Shown: positions 19,637 through 28,661 of the stretch, one piece after another
How the letters are laid out: every line of letters begins with the position of its first letter
How positions within the stretch are numbered: the first letter of the stretch is position 1
NCBI RefSeq assembly: GCF_020524905.1
Contig: NZ_JAIVKI010000002.1
Location: forward strand, 124,001-188,000
Reading direction: 5' to 3'
DNA from: Microbulbifer variabilis
GTDB taxonomy: Bacteria > Pseudomonadota > Gammaproteobacteria > Pseudomonadales > Cellvibrionaceae
Length of the DNA: 64,000 bases
Translations under genes and position numbers: made by a program
The notes under the pieces: model-generated
What the model was told of the DNA's origin: nothing
Seen by the model: the letters and a program-made list of their open reading frames with translations, nothing else
The model's database searches: none

Positions 19637-20200
19637 TTATTCGGATCGTTTTTTCCACTCTTTTGCAGGTAAGCGATAAAGGCAATGGCGCAATAGCGGG
19701 CTCTCACTGGGGACCTGGGGGTGTTCAAACACCAGGGAATCCCGCTGCATATCCAGCCGTTCCATTACCCGCTGCGAGCGAATATTTTGCAGGGGGGTAA
19801 AAGAAACCACTTCATTGAGATGCAAAATATCAAAAGCAACTTGTAAAGATGCACGCGCGGCCTCACTGGCATAGCCTTTCCCCCAATAGGGATAGGCCAG
19901 TCGCCAACCGATCTCCACCGCTGGAGCAAAGGGCAGATCCTCGGTAACATTTTTAATACCGACAAAGCCGAGAAACTCCCCACTTTCCCTCAACTCCAGC
20001 GCCCAGAAACCCCAACCGTATTTTTCTATATGGGCACTACAGCGGTCGACGCCCGCATCGCTTTCTTGCCTTGAGAGTTGCGCTGGAAAAAACTCCATCA
20101 CCCTCGGATCGGCATTCATTGCGGCAAACGCAGGTTTATCTTCCTCACGCCACTGGCGCAGCTGTAAGCGTTCGGTGATGGGTTGTATTAATTCAGACAT
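19637..20200 (-). CDS. RimJ/RimL-type GNAT acetyltransferase (copy B)
   Basis: 187 residues from the ATG at 20200; the longer open frame upstream overlaps the next gene and is not used. Strongly similar to copy A across its length: ITERLQLRQWREEDKPAFAAMNADPRV, YGWGFWALELRESGEFLGFVGIK, YPYWGKGYASEAARASL, NIRSQRVMERLDM, HCLYRLPAKEW. The pair is a recent-looking duplication with the peptidase between them. Substrate unknown. Confidence 0.83.
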   Translation of the reverse strand: MSELIQPITERLQLRQWREEDKPAFAAMNADPRVMEFFPAQLSRQESDAGVDRCSAHIEKYGWGFWALELRESGEFLGFVGIKNVTEDLPFAPAVEIGWRLAYPYWGKGYASEAARASLQVAFDILHLNEVVSFTPLQNIRSQRVMERLDMQRDSLVFEHPQVPSESPLLRHCLYRLPAKEWKKRSE

Positions 20201-20210
20201 TGAAAAAGTA

Positions 20211-20714
20211 CTATTTCTTTTTTTGTTCTGGTTGAAAACCTTCAGCCGGGGCAACCATAAAATCGCACAATTCCAGCCATTCACGTTGCTCGGGATAGAT
20301 CGCTTCCACAAAACCCAACTTTTGGTAAAGCCTGCGTGCTGCCAAATTGGTGCGCAGCACAAATAGGGAACACTCTGTTGTATCCAGGGCTCCAGCACCG
20401 ATTTGGGCAAGCTGTGTTATCAGGGCGCGCCCTAATCCGGCTCCACGATGATTAGGAGCGACAATTAAGCGGCTCAAATGGCAGCGGTCCAGGTTTTGGT
20501 AATACTGGCCGAAAGCCAGCAAATCGTCGCTACTGTCCTGAAGCGCATAGCTGGGCAGCTCTGGCCAACGACAGTCCTCCAAGAAAGCCTCCAGCTCGAA
20601 CGGGAACCTGAAATTGGGGCCACCCCACTGTTGGCATTGCTCCTTATCCGGTAGCCAGGACATTAATGTTGGGAATTGCCATTCCTCTATTGGTTTTAGG
20701 CTTAAACTTTCCAT
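20211..20714 (-). CDS. GNAT-family N-acetyltransferase
   Basis: 167 residues, ATG at 20714 with AAGGAG upstream. Motif A is LSRLIVAPNHRGAGLGRALI (acetyl-CoA loop R-G-A-G-L-G) and motif B is LRTNLAARRLYQKLGFVEA. It ends 11 bp before the start of copy B on the same strand, so the two are probably one transcript. Substrate unknown. Confidence 0.82.
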   Translation of the reverse strand: MESLSLKPIEEWQFPTLMSWLPDKEQCQQWGGPNFRFPFELEAFLEDCRWPELPSYALQDSSDDLLAFGQYYQNLDRCHLSRLIVAPNHRGAGLGRALITQLAQIGAGALDTTECSLFVLRTNLAARRLYQKLGFVEAIYPEQREWLELCDFMVAPAEGFQPEQKKK

Positions 20715-20731
20715 GGCAATTCTCCTTAGAC

Positions 20732-21184
20732 TTACTTGCGACTCTTTGCCAGCCACCGATCCAACTGATCGGCAAAGGCCTTACGATCCGCCTGACTCAG
20801 GGCCGGAGGTCCACCGGTATGAACGCCGCTCGAACGGAGGGTTTCCATAAAGTCACGCATATTCAGGCGCGCGCGGATATTGGCCTTGGTGTAGCGCTCA
20901 CCGCGGGGATTCAGGGCCTCTGCACCTTTATCGATCACTTCCGCCGCCAGGGGAATATCGCTGGTAATCACCAGGTCCCCCGCTTCGCAACGCTGCACGA
21001 TTTCACTGTCGGCAACATCAAAGCCGGCGGTCACTTGCAGAGAGCGTATATAACGCGACGGCGGCACCCGCACCGCCTGATTGGCAACGAGCGTCAATTC
21101 CGTGGCGGTGCGCTCGGCGGCGCGGAACAGGATTTCTTTAATCACAACCGGGCAGGCGTCGGCATCGACCCAGAGTTTTGTCAT
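20732..21184 (-). CDS. YaiI/YqxD family protein (DUF188)
   Basis: 150 residues. The family opening [19 protein letters not shown] with its aspartates, then [19 protein letters not shown] and the basic C-terminal region [18 protein letters not shown] are diagnostic. The fold resembles PIN-like nucleases, but activity is not established. The start overlaps the stop of the DUF3565 gene upstream (ATGA), so they are co-translated. Confidence 0.92.
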   Translation of the reverse strand: MTKLWVDADACPVVIKEILFRAAERTATELTLVANQAVRVPPSRYIRSLQVTAGFDVADSEIVQRCEAGDLVITSDIPLAAEVIDKGAEALNPRGERYTKANIRARLNMRDFMETLRSSGVHTGGPPALSQADRKAFADQLDRWLAKSRK

Positions 21185-21405
21185 GGTTGTACAGCCTTTT
21201 TAAGCGTATCAGGCGGCGCGCCCTCATCGCATTTTTTGCAGTTGAGTTGGTAGCCCAACATAGACTCGCGGCCCTCTTCGGTAATCACCCAGGGTCGATT
21301 GGTCCAGGGGGGATTGTGGCGCACATGTTGGAAATGGCCACAGACGAGCTCCGCGACCCAGTGCTCTTCTTCATCCAAGTGATAGCCGGCAATAGGTTGT
21401 TGCAT
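21181..21405 (-). CDS. DUF3565 small zinc-ribbon-like protein
   Basis: 74 residues from ATG 21405 (a TTG 12 bases upstream is less likely). Sequence landmarks [37 protein letters not shown] and LNCKKC give a conserved Cys/His set consistent with metal binding. Function unknown. Four-base overlap with yaiI. Confidence 0.82.
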   Translation of the reverse strand: MQQPIAGYHLDEEEHWVAELVCGHFQHVRHNPPWTNRPWVITEEGRESMLGYQLNCKKCDEGAPPDTLKKAVQP

Positions 21406-21557
21406 GGGTTTACACAAACAGGGAATAAGGCGCAGTTATAGCCAATCCCAGTGGCAAAGTACACGTGTGGCCGATGGTTCGCACTGGGCTGGGATGATTC
21501 GAGCCAAGGCTGCTAGAATCTCCCGCTTTTCCGCGACGCAAAGATGCAACCCCATCT

Positions 21558-23600
21558 ATGACCCAGCTCAACCCCCGCCAATCTGAAGCCGTGAAGTATG
21601 TCGATGGCCCCTGCCTGGTACTGGCCGGTGCCGGCTCCGGCAAGACCAGCGTAATCACCCGCAAGATCGCTTACCTGATCGATCAGTGTGGCTATGCCGC
21701 GCGCAATATCGCCGCCCTCACCTTCACTAATAAGGCGGCACGGGAGATGAAAGAGCGGGTCGGCAAGCTGCTGGCGGGCCCAAATGGCAAGCGCTCTAAG
21801 GCGAGCCATGGCCTCACCGTGTCGACCTTCCACAACCTGGGGCTGAATATTCTGCGCAAGGAGTATCGCGCTGCCGGCTTTAAGCCCGGTTTCTCCATTT
21901 TCGATGCCGAGGACGCCCGCGCTCTGATCAAGGAGCTGATGCTCAGGGATGGCGATCTGGATACGGATCTGCTGGATCGAGTACAGAACCAAATCTCCAA
22001 CTGGAAGAACGATATGCTCACCCCGCGCCGCGCCCTGGAGCAGGCGCAAAGCCCCGGTGAGCAGGCCATTGCTATCGCCTACGATCGCTACTGCGAGGCC
22101 CTAAAAGCCTACAATGCGGTCGACTTCGACGACCTGATCCTGTTACCCGTACAGCTGTTTGACAAAGACCCAGAGCTGCTGCAACGCTGGCGCAGGAAGA
22201 TTCGCTACCTGCTGGTGGACGAATATCAGGACACCAACAACTCTCAGTACCTGCTGGTGAAATTGCTGGTCGGCGGACGTGGCGGCCTCACTGTGGTGGG
22301 GGATGATGACCAATCTATCTATGCCTGGCGTGGCGCACGCCCGGAGAATATGAGTGCGCTCAAGACCGACTTCCCCAACCTGCGCCTGATCAAGCTGGAG
22401 CAGAACTATCGCTCCACCAGCCGCATCCTGAAAGTGGCCAACCACCTGATCGCCCACAACCCGCACGAGTTCGACAAGGCGTTGTGGTCCGATCGCGGCC
22501 TGGGGGAGGAGATCCGCGTACTCAAAGTGGCCAATGAAAACGAGGAAGCGGAGCGGGTCGCGACCGAGATCTTCCTGCAAAAGAGTCGTCGCGGCTGCAA
22601 GTTTATGGATTTTGCCGTGCTCTATCGCGGCAACCACCAAGCGCGCCTGATCGAAATGAAATTGCAGGAACACCAGATCCCCTACCAGATGTCCGGCGGC
22701 ACCTCCTTCTTTGCCCGCTCCGAGATCAAGGACGTAATGGCGTACCTGCGCCTCCTGGTAAACCCGGACGATGACAACGCGTTCCTGCGCATTATCAACA
22801 CTCCACGCCGCCAGATTGGTACCAGCAGCCTGGAAGCCCTGGGCAATTATGCCAAGGGCCGTGAGATCTCCATGTTCAAAGCCTGCTCGGAACTGGGCTT
22901 TAAGGAACATATCAACGAGCAGGGCTACGAGCGCCTTAATCGTTTCGCCCTGTGGCTCGAAGGGGTGCAGCGCAACTGTCGCGACACCAGCCCCAACGGC
23001 GCACTGCGCGAAATGCTGGAAGATATCGATTACGCCGGCTGGCTCTCACAAAACGCCAGCAGCGAGAAGGTGGCCGAAAAGCGCATGGAGAATGTGTACT
23101 GGCTGCTGGAAAGCCTCAACAAGATTATGGAGGGCACCGACGATGAACTGGAACAGGATATCCGTCTGGAACAGGCCATCTCCAAACTGATCTTGCGGGA
23201 CATGCTGGAACGCCAGGAAGAAGAGGAAGCTACAGATAAGGTCAGCCTGATGACCCTACACGCCGCCAAGGGCCTGGAGTTCCCCCACGTGTTTATGATC
23301 GGCATGGAAGAGAACTTACTTCCTCATCGCAACAGCATCGAAGACGACAATATCGAAGAGGAACGCCGCCTCACCTACGTGGGTATCACCCGCGCCCAGC
23401 GCACTCTCACCATGACCTTGGCGGGCAAGCGCAAACAGTTTGGCGAAACACAGGATACCACGCCCAGCCGCTTTATCGACGAGCTGCCGGAAGAGGATGT
23501 GTTGCTGGAGGGATTTGGTAAGGCGACGCCGGAGCAGAATCAGGCGAAGGGGGAGGAAACTTTGGGATCGCTGTTGAGTATGTTTGATGAAGGGAATTAG
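21558..23600 (+). CDS. rep: ATP-dependent DNA helicase Rep
   Basis: 680 residues, UvrD/Rep superfamily 1A 3'-5' helicase that clears proteins ahead of replication forks. Q motif LNPRQSEAVKY, Walker A LAGAGSGKTSVIT, motif Ia FTNKAAREMKERV, Walker B LLVDEYQDTN, motif III VVGDDDQSIYAWRGA, QNYRS motif IV, and late VSLMTLHAAKGLEFPHVFM and EERRLTYVGITRA. Length and start match Rep rather than UvrD. A strong terminator follows 20 bp after the stop. Confidence 0.95.
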   Translation: MTQLNPRQSEAVKYVDGPCLVLAGAGSGKTSVITRKIAYLIDQCGYAARNIAALTFTNKAAREMKERVGKLLAGPNGKRSKASHGLTVSTFHNLGLNILRKEYRAAGFKPGFSIFDAEDARALIKELMLRDGDLDTDLLDRVQNQISNWKNDMLTPRRALEQAQSPGEQAIAIAYDRYCEALKAYNAVDFDDLILLPVQLFDKDPELLQRWRRKIRYLLVDEYQDTNNSQYLLVKLLVGGRGGLTVVGDDDQSIYAWRGARPENMSALKTDFPNLRLIKLEQNYRSTSRILKVANHLIAHNPHEFDKALWSDRGLGEEIRVLKVANENEEAERVATEIFLQKSRRGCKFMDFAVLYRGNHQARLIEMKLQEHQIPYQMSGGTSFFARSEIKDVMAYLRLLVNPDDDNAFLRIINTPRRQIGTSSLEALGNYAKGREISMFKACSELGFKEHINEQGYERLNRFALWLEGVQRNCRDTSPNGALREMLEDIDYAGWLSQNASSEKVAEKRMENVYWLLESLNKIMEGTDDELEQDIRLEQAISKLILRDMLERQEEEEATDKVSLMTLHAAKGLEFPHVFMIGMEENLLPHRNSIEDDNIEEERRLTYVGITRAQRTLTMTLAGKRKQFGETQDTTPSRFIDELPEEDVLLEGFGKATPEQNQAKGEETLGSLLSMFDEGN

Positions 23601-23619
23601 ACCACTCAATCAACGCCAC

Positions 23620-23648
23620 AAAAAGGCCGCTTATTAAGCGGCCTTTTT
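23620..23648. terminator. Bidirectional terminator after rep
   Basis: Perfect 13-bp stem AAAAAGGCCGCTT / AAGCGGCCTTTTT with an ATT loop; T run on both strands. Serves rep and possibly the convergent lipoprotein gene. Its twin lies at 25987-26015. Confidence 0.92.
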
Positions 23649-23768
23649 ACTTCAGATAATTAGTTGGCTAAAAAACTCTATTTCATATTGCCAGTAATAT
23701 CTTACATACACTCGTATAAACCCCTCTAAACCTGCCATTTCACTTCAACAGCTAGAAGCGTTAACAAA

Positions 23769-25709
23769 TCATTGTATTGCAGACACCTTCCAGCGATCAA
23801 TATAACCTGAGATGTCCACACAAGAGCCGGTGCCATTCATTTTACAACTATCAATTTCCTGATAAACACGGAGATAATAAAAGGTACCATCAAAAAATAG
23901 AGGCTCAACTTCCCGATAACGCCACTCTACACAATTCATGTTGTCTTCAGGACAACTACTATATGTTTCACGAGTAACAGAATCTACAAAATATCTTTGT
24001 TCTCGAAAATTATCTTTATCAGACCAACCAAAACGACTCCACTCGGCCTCGGTTATGTAGTCTGTCCCTTTATACACTTGATAACCACTTCCATCCGCAT
24101 AGTACCTAAATCCAAATTGGTCATAATAATTAGGAAATTCCGGATCAAGTAAATCGAAGATTCCACCGTAATTGAAAATATCTGAAGCAACAGGCATCTC
24201 CGTAACACGCACAACCGGAGTGGCATAGTGCCCACCAACCGAAACTAAAGAACCGTCTTCTCGACGTAACACTCCCAAAGTCCGCATAGCCACACCATCA
24301 GCACCGAAAGTATAATACTCTACTTTACTCCCCCGATTGCTTTCGATAACCAAATTCCCAGCATCATTGAATGAAAGTATTCCATCATCTACATAGCCCG
24401 AGCGATGATCAAATCTTTGGTTAATTGTGCCCTTTGTATTTGGACCAATAATGGACGGCTCCCAGGCATGGGTCTTTGAAAGGCTATCGTCATCCGATCT
24501 ATCCCTGAATCCTGCGATAGAAAACGCAGCTGAAGATATCTCTTCTAAACCTCCTGTTCTCTGGGTATCCACTTGAACAAAGCTAGTCACCACAAAGGAA
24601 TCAGCAGATACTTCGTTTCCACCTAACTGTTGGCAAGAATAATCATAGTCAACCTTATACGCCGAATAAAATGCAGCATCGTAATATTTTTTCAACTGGA
24701 CACTATTCAACTTGGCTCCAGAGTTTCCATTTTCTCCCCAACACTCACTGAAAGAAAAATTTACTCGATCCGAGCCAGACATTTCCAAAGTTATCAAATT
24801 GTCTTTTTTTACATAACTCACAGAATTATTTAACTGGTCTGAATAATTACTATCAGCGAAATACCCAGAACCCGATTCCTCCCCGGTTAGATTCATAGCA
24901 AATCCATATATACGTGCTACTGTGGGATCCACTGCGACAAATATCAAATCCTCACCAGAGTAATTTTCAACAGGTAAAATCTGTTCATTATCACTTACAA
25001 ACTGTTCAAAAATCTGCTTATATTTTTCAAAACCTGAAGAAGATTTATTTTTTAACTCTAATGCTACTTTTGCAGCCACGGGATATTCCCGAACAAAGTC
25101 ATAAGTATTTTCATGAGAAAATAACGGCGACTCACCACCATTAATAATATAACGAAGTCCAACAGCACTCTCTAATAATATTTCCTGCGGTAAAACCTGT
25201 GAAGCACTTAATAACTCATTAGATGTAGTGATATCACCTTCGTTCACTTTTTCCAGAAAAGCAGCCGAAGCGGTAGACAAAGCATTGACATAAAGTGTCG
25301 GCAGTTCATCAACAGAAACAGAGCCTTCTTTTTCTCGCGCCTCGAACTGTGAAACATTCCCTACATAAGACTTGAGGATAATTTCTTTGTGCTCTTCGGT
25401 GGCAGGATATCGGACAACTACACTAATTAATTCATCAGCTGCTGCATTTTTGATTTCCGCTTTAAACGTTTTTCCATCGACAGTTGCATTGTAATCAATA
25501 CTACCTACCTTGACTTGTACAGAAGCAACGCCTTCAACCTTTTCCCCTATTAAACCTTGAATAGTAATCTGGGCTGACTGTGAACCACTTCCGCCAGACG
25601 GTTCCGATGATCCGTCAGTATCGCTATCACCTCCGCTACTGCCTCCGCCGCTGCAAGCAGCCAATACAAACGATAGAGCAGTAAAAGAAAGTAATTTCCC
25701 CAGCTTCAT
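23769..25709 (-). CDS. Large lipoprotein of unknown function
   Basis: 646 residues. Signal peptide with lipobox LAAC (Cys19) and a Gly/Ser/Asp-rich linker (about 20-45), which is typical of surface-exposed or outer-membrane lipoproteins. An N-terminal segment of beta character (ITIQGLIGEKVEGVASVQVK) resembles a carboxypeptidase-regulatory-like fold; the remainder is not recognised. The gene is visibly more A+T-rich than its neighbours and has matching terminators on both sides, which hints at independent acquisition. A short Cys motif (CPEDNMNC) lies near the C-terminus. Confidence 0.72.
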   Translation of the reverse strand: MKLGKLLSFTALSFVLAACSGGGSSGGDSDTDGSSEPSGGSGSQSAQITIQGLIGEKVEGVASVQVKVGSIDYNATVDGKTFKAEIKNAAADELISVVVRYPATEEHKEIILKSYVGNVSQFEAREKEGSVSVDELPTLYVNALSTASAAFLEKVNEGDITTSNELLSASQVLPQEILLESAVGLRYIINGGESPLFSHENTYDFVREYPVAAKVALELKNKSSSGFEKYKQIFEQFVSDNEQILPVENYSGEDLIFVAVDPTVARIYGFAMNLTGEESGSGYFADSNYSDQLNNSVSYVKKDNLITLEMSGSDRVNFSFSECWGENGNSGAKLNSVQLKKYYDAAFYSAYKVDYDYSCQQLGGNEVSADSFVVTSFVQVDTQRTGGLEEISSAAFSIAGFRDRSDDDSLSKTHAWEPSIIGPNTKGTINQRFDHRSGYVDDGILSFNDAGNLVIESNRGSKVEYYTFGADGVAMRTLGVLRREDGSLVSVGGHYATPVVRVTEMPVASDIFNYGGIFDLLDPEFPNYYDQFGFRYYADGSGYQVYKGTDYITEAEWSRFGWSDKDNFREQRYFVDSVTRETYSSCPEDNMNCVEWRYREVEPLFFDGTFYYLRVYQEIDSCKMNGTGSCVDISGYIDRWKVSAIQ

Positions 25710-25986
25710 AAGCTATTTCCTGTGTTGTTTTGTACATATTTTTACGAGCAGGCGCGGATAATACAGAGTTGTCTCGTCAGGAGGAATTAAATGCCTAATT
25801 GCGATTTAGTGCATTTACTGTTACAGCTTATCTAATGCTGAATTTTCTTATGGTCGGTTACGACAGTCAGCATCGTTTGGTTTTATGTGACATTTAATAA
25901 GCTTATTTGAAGATCAAGGTGGTAGCTGAAAGTCACAAAAAGAAAAATGCCAATTGGCTGAAGGTAAGTTTTCTTAGCGAGAAATA

Positions 25987-26015
25987 AAAAAGGCCGCTTA
26001 ATTAGCGGCCTTTTT
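25987..26015. terminator. Bidirectional terminator between lipoprotein gene and cytochrome c5
   Basis: Perfect 12-bp stem AAAAAGGCCGCT / AGCGGCCTTTTT with TAATT loop. Lies just past the cytochrome stop on the minus strand. Nearly identical to the terminator after rep. The remaining ~270 bases up to the lipoprotein start (25710-25986) hold no gene I can see. Confidence 0.9.
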
Positions 26016-26031
26016 CTAACAGCTAAACAGC

Positions 26032-26448
26032 TTACTTGCTGTTATCTGTCATATAGTTCACGGCAGCTTTGATCTCGTCATCGCTACAATCCATACACAG
26101 GCCTTTGGGCGGCATGGCGTTGAAGCCATTTAGGGCGTGGGTATAGAGGGTATCCATGCCCTGGGCGATACGCGGAGCCCAGGCGGCTGCATCGCCAAAC
26201 TTTGGCGCGCCTGCTACGCCTGCCCCATGACAAGTAGTGCAGGTCTTGTTGTAGATGTCCTCACCACTACGGGCGCCGCCACTGGCAGCTTCTGGAGCTG
26301 CCGCTACCGCTGCCGCGCACTCCTCGCCCTTCATACAGGTCTCACCCGCCGGAGCGGTGCGCTGTTCAATTTCCTGGTCAACAGACTGGGCCACTGCCGC
26401 AGCTGCACTGACGGCCAGTGCCGCCACAATACCCAAAATGCTCTTCAT
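26032..26448 (-). CDS. Periplasmic cytochrome c5-type protein
   Basis: 138 residues. Signal peptide (MKSILGIVAALAVSAAAAVA), an Ala-rich spacer, then one haem site CTTCH and the axial methionine in NAMPPKG. The late CMDC pair is the disulfide characteristic of cytochromes c5. It carries electrons in the periplasm, probably towards terminal oxidases. An extra N-terminal pair (CMKGEEC, about residues 38-44) could form another disulfide. Confidence 0.9.
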   Translation of the reverse strand: MKSILGIVAALAVSAAAAVAQSVDQEIEQRTAPAGETCMKGEECAAAVAAAPEAASGGARSGEDIYNKTCTTCHGAGVAGAPKFGDAAAWAPRIAQGMDTLYTHALNGFNAMPPKGLCMDCSDDEIKAAVNYMTDNSK

Positions 26449-26635
26449 GCTATTCCCCCAAAGGACCGAGGTGAGTTGGCCCGTAGACTATCGATTTACT
26501 GCCGCAAACTTACACGCCGCGCATTATAAGCACTGTGCAGCCCCCTGCCAAAGCCTGCGTAGAAGCGCCATAAGTCCTTTCACCCGCCCCCACCCTTCTG
26601 TATAATCCGCCTCCCATTGGCACAGATAGCCAAAT

Positions 26636-26757
<122 letters not shown>

Positions 26758-26838
26758 ACTCCCAGGGTTCGCTCGAACTCAGGTTCGACTCGGAGGCAGC
26801 CCAGCTGCCGCAGAGCAGCGAGCCCAAAGGGCGAAGCT

Positions 26839-26885
26839 AATCCTCTCCTACGCTACCCGATTAAGCGGGCTTCTTTGTATATGGC
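26839..26885 (+). repeat. Degenerate second copy of the tRNA-3'-end/terminator segment
   Basis: Starts with AATCCTCTC, as in the tRNA T-arm, and ends with TAAGCGGGCTTCTTTGTATA, close to the right arm of the terminator hairpin 100 bp earlier, including the following TGGC. Between the copies lie short inverted repeats (GTTCG/CGAAC). It may be a decayed duplication, possibly left from site-specific insertion at the tRNA. Confidence 0.5.
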
Positions 26886-26979
26886 TAACCCCAAGGCTCA
26901 ATCACCACCCGCTCAACGACCTTTGCATAAAGCATTTTCTTATAGTCGAGGGTTAGTGTGTTGTTGGCGATGATCTGAT

Positions 26980-27918
26980 TCATGACGAAATCGCTGTGAA
27001 GGGCATAGCGGTTCGATACTGAAAAATCGAGAGACCCAGCACGATCAGCATCGTCGCAACGACAAATCCATCAGGTAGGTGCTCACCCATGGCAAGCACG
27101 GCCACCGGACTACCAACGATTGCCGCAACTGAGCCGATCTGGCTCAAGTAGATAGGACCGGCGACCTGCTGAAGTCGAAATAGAGACACATACTGTGCGA
27201 CGAAGGTCATGATTGCGACTGTGAGAACAACCAGCATGGGCGATTGGAAAACGGCCAGAAAGGCCCTCCCGCCTTCAATATAAATAGCGAAGGGAAGTGT
27301 CAGTAATGCCCCGCAGATCAGCATCGCGCTCGCCAATTCGCGTGGACTTGCGCCCTTGGGCCAGTACCTGGCGCGGAACACGTTGCCGGCCGCCAGGATC
27401 ATAGGCATCGTACAAGCGACGAGGAGCGCACCCATGTCCGTGGGGGCATTGATTCCCTTGCTCACGGCCAGAAATGCACCACCCGCTAAACCGATCAGAA
27501 GTCCGAGCAACCGAAAGGCGTCGAACCGCTCCAACTTCAGGACTAGCGGCAGGAGCCATGTGAACATGGGAGGAAAAGCAAGTACGAGCGCGATGAACGC
27601 CGCACCCACTTCATGAATGGTCATGTAGCCAACAGCGCTGCCGAGCGCCATCAGACCACCGGCGCCAAGGCTGTAGACCAGGACCGCAAGCATTCCGGCT
27701 GAACCGACACGGACGCCTCGCGTAATCAGCATCAGGACCAGACCAGATCCGCCCATGGCCAGGGCGAGATAGGTCAGCATCGGCGCTTGCAGGCCCGCAG
27801 CGATTTTCGACAAGAGTAAAGAGATCGCGAGCAACGATCCGACGACCAGCAGGAGGCCAAGGGGGGACGAGGCAAAACAGCGTATGGCGTGCGAAGAAGG
27901 CTGGACGTGAGAAGTCAT
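26980..27918 (-). CDS. EamA/DMT-family inner-membrane transporter
   Basis: 312 residues from the ATG at 27918; a longer frame begins with TTG at 27984. About ten hydrophobic helices in two related halves, typical of 10-TM drug/metabolite exporters; the mid-protein stretch LLGLLIGLAGGAFLAVSKG is the EamA hallmark. Substrate unknown. It is downstream of a MarR regulator on the same strand, which suggests a role in efflux of compounds sensed by that regulator. Confidence 0.83.
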   Translation of the reverse strand: MTSHVQPSSHAIRCFASSPLGLLLVVGSLLAISLLLSKIAAGLQAPMLTYLALAMGGSGLVLMLITRGVRVGSAGMLAVLVYSLGAGGLMALGSAVGYMTIHEVGAAFIALVLAFPPMFTWLLPLVLKLERFDAFRLLGLLIGLAGGAFLAVSKGINAPTDMGALLVACTMPMILAAGNVFRARYWPKGASPRELASAMLICGALLTLPFAIYIEGGRAFLAVFQSPMLVVLTVAIMTFVAQYVSLFRLQQVAGPIYLSQIGSVAAIVGSPVAVLAMGEHLPDGFVVATMLIVLGLSIFQYRTAMPFTAISS

Positions 27919-28017
27919 GGTTTCATTACTCTTGGCGAGCAGAACCGTTCGATTTCCGGCAAACGGAACCCTTGGGTGGATCAAATTGAACTTGAGAAGT
28001 CGCGTTGAGTGGCGGCC

Positions 28018-28566
28018 CTAACCCGGCGGGTCGCTTTCCCTGCCAAAAACCGGCACGGCATGACCGAGCTTGCGCAACAGTTCTGCCAGCTTGCGCTGTT
28101 CGCCGGCATCTAGCGACGCGAGCCAGTCACATTCCAGTCTCATGTCTTCGTCGAAGGCCCGGCGTGCAAGGTCATAGCCAGCATCAGTGAGTACGACAAT
28201 CAGGCTGCGTTTATCCTCTTCGGAAGGAACCCGTTCAATCCAGCCCGACTTCTCCAGCCGCTTCAGTCGATGGGTCAACCCACCTGAGGAAACCATGAGC
28301 GAGGCGCAAAGCGCGGTCGGTGTCAGCCGGTAGGGGGGGCCCTCGCGCTGGAGAGTGGCCAGTACGTCGAATTCACCGCGCTCGAGCCCGTGCCGGGCGA
28401 ACAGCGCCTCCATGTGCGGCGTGATACGTGCGGCGAGCCGGTAGATGCGGCCAAAGATGGCCATGCCCGAAGTGTCGATTTCCGGCGTCTCGATCGACCG
28501 CTGTTCGATGAACCGGTCCACGTCATCGGGCTGGATGCCGCTCGCTTTCCGTTCGTCACTCGCCAT
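28018..28566 (-). CDS. MarR-family transcriptional regulator
   Basis: 182 residues. Winged helix: GEFDVLATLQREGPPYRLTPTALCASLMVSSGGLTHRLKRLEKSGWIERVPSEEDKRSLIVVLTDAG, with the DxRS-type wing (EEDKRSLIV). Likely a ligand-responsive repressor. Divergent from a GST gene across 95 bp containing a large symmetric operator and two overlapping promoters, so it probably represses both itself (with the EamA exporter) and the GST. Confidence 0.9.
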   Translation of the reverse strand: MASDERKASGIQPDDVDRFIEQRSIETPEIDTSGMAIFGRIYRLAARITPHMEALFARHGLERGEFDVLATLQREGPPYRLTPTALCASLMVSSGGLTHRLKRLEKSGWIERVPSEEDKRSLIVVLTDAGYDLARRAFDEDMRLECDWLASLDAGEQRKLAELLRKLGHAVPVFGRESDPPG

Positions 28567-28584
28567 ATCCCGGCACTCCTCAAT

Positions 28585-28631
28585 TTATCTTGACGCAAAA
28601 CTATCTGCGATTTATCTTTGCGTCAAGATAA
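28585..28631. promoter_or_regulatory. Symmetric divergent operator-promoter for MarR and GST genes
   Basis: Perfect 15-bp inverted repeat TTATCTTGACGCAAA (28585-28599) and TTTGCGTCAAGATAA (28617-28631), 17 bp apart. Each arm contains TTGACG, a -35 element, and at 17-bp spacing a -10-like hexamer follows in each direction: TATCTT for GST (28613-28618) and TAGTTT for marR. The arms are therefore both operator halves and -35 boxes, an elegant switch for mutual repression. Confidence 0.8.
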
Positions 28632-28661
28632 TTTTCGAGAGGGTTTTGCACAGGAGAAACC

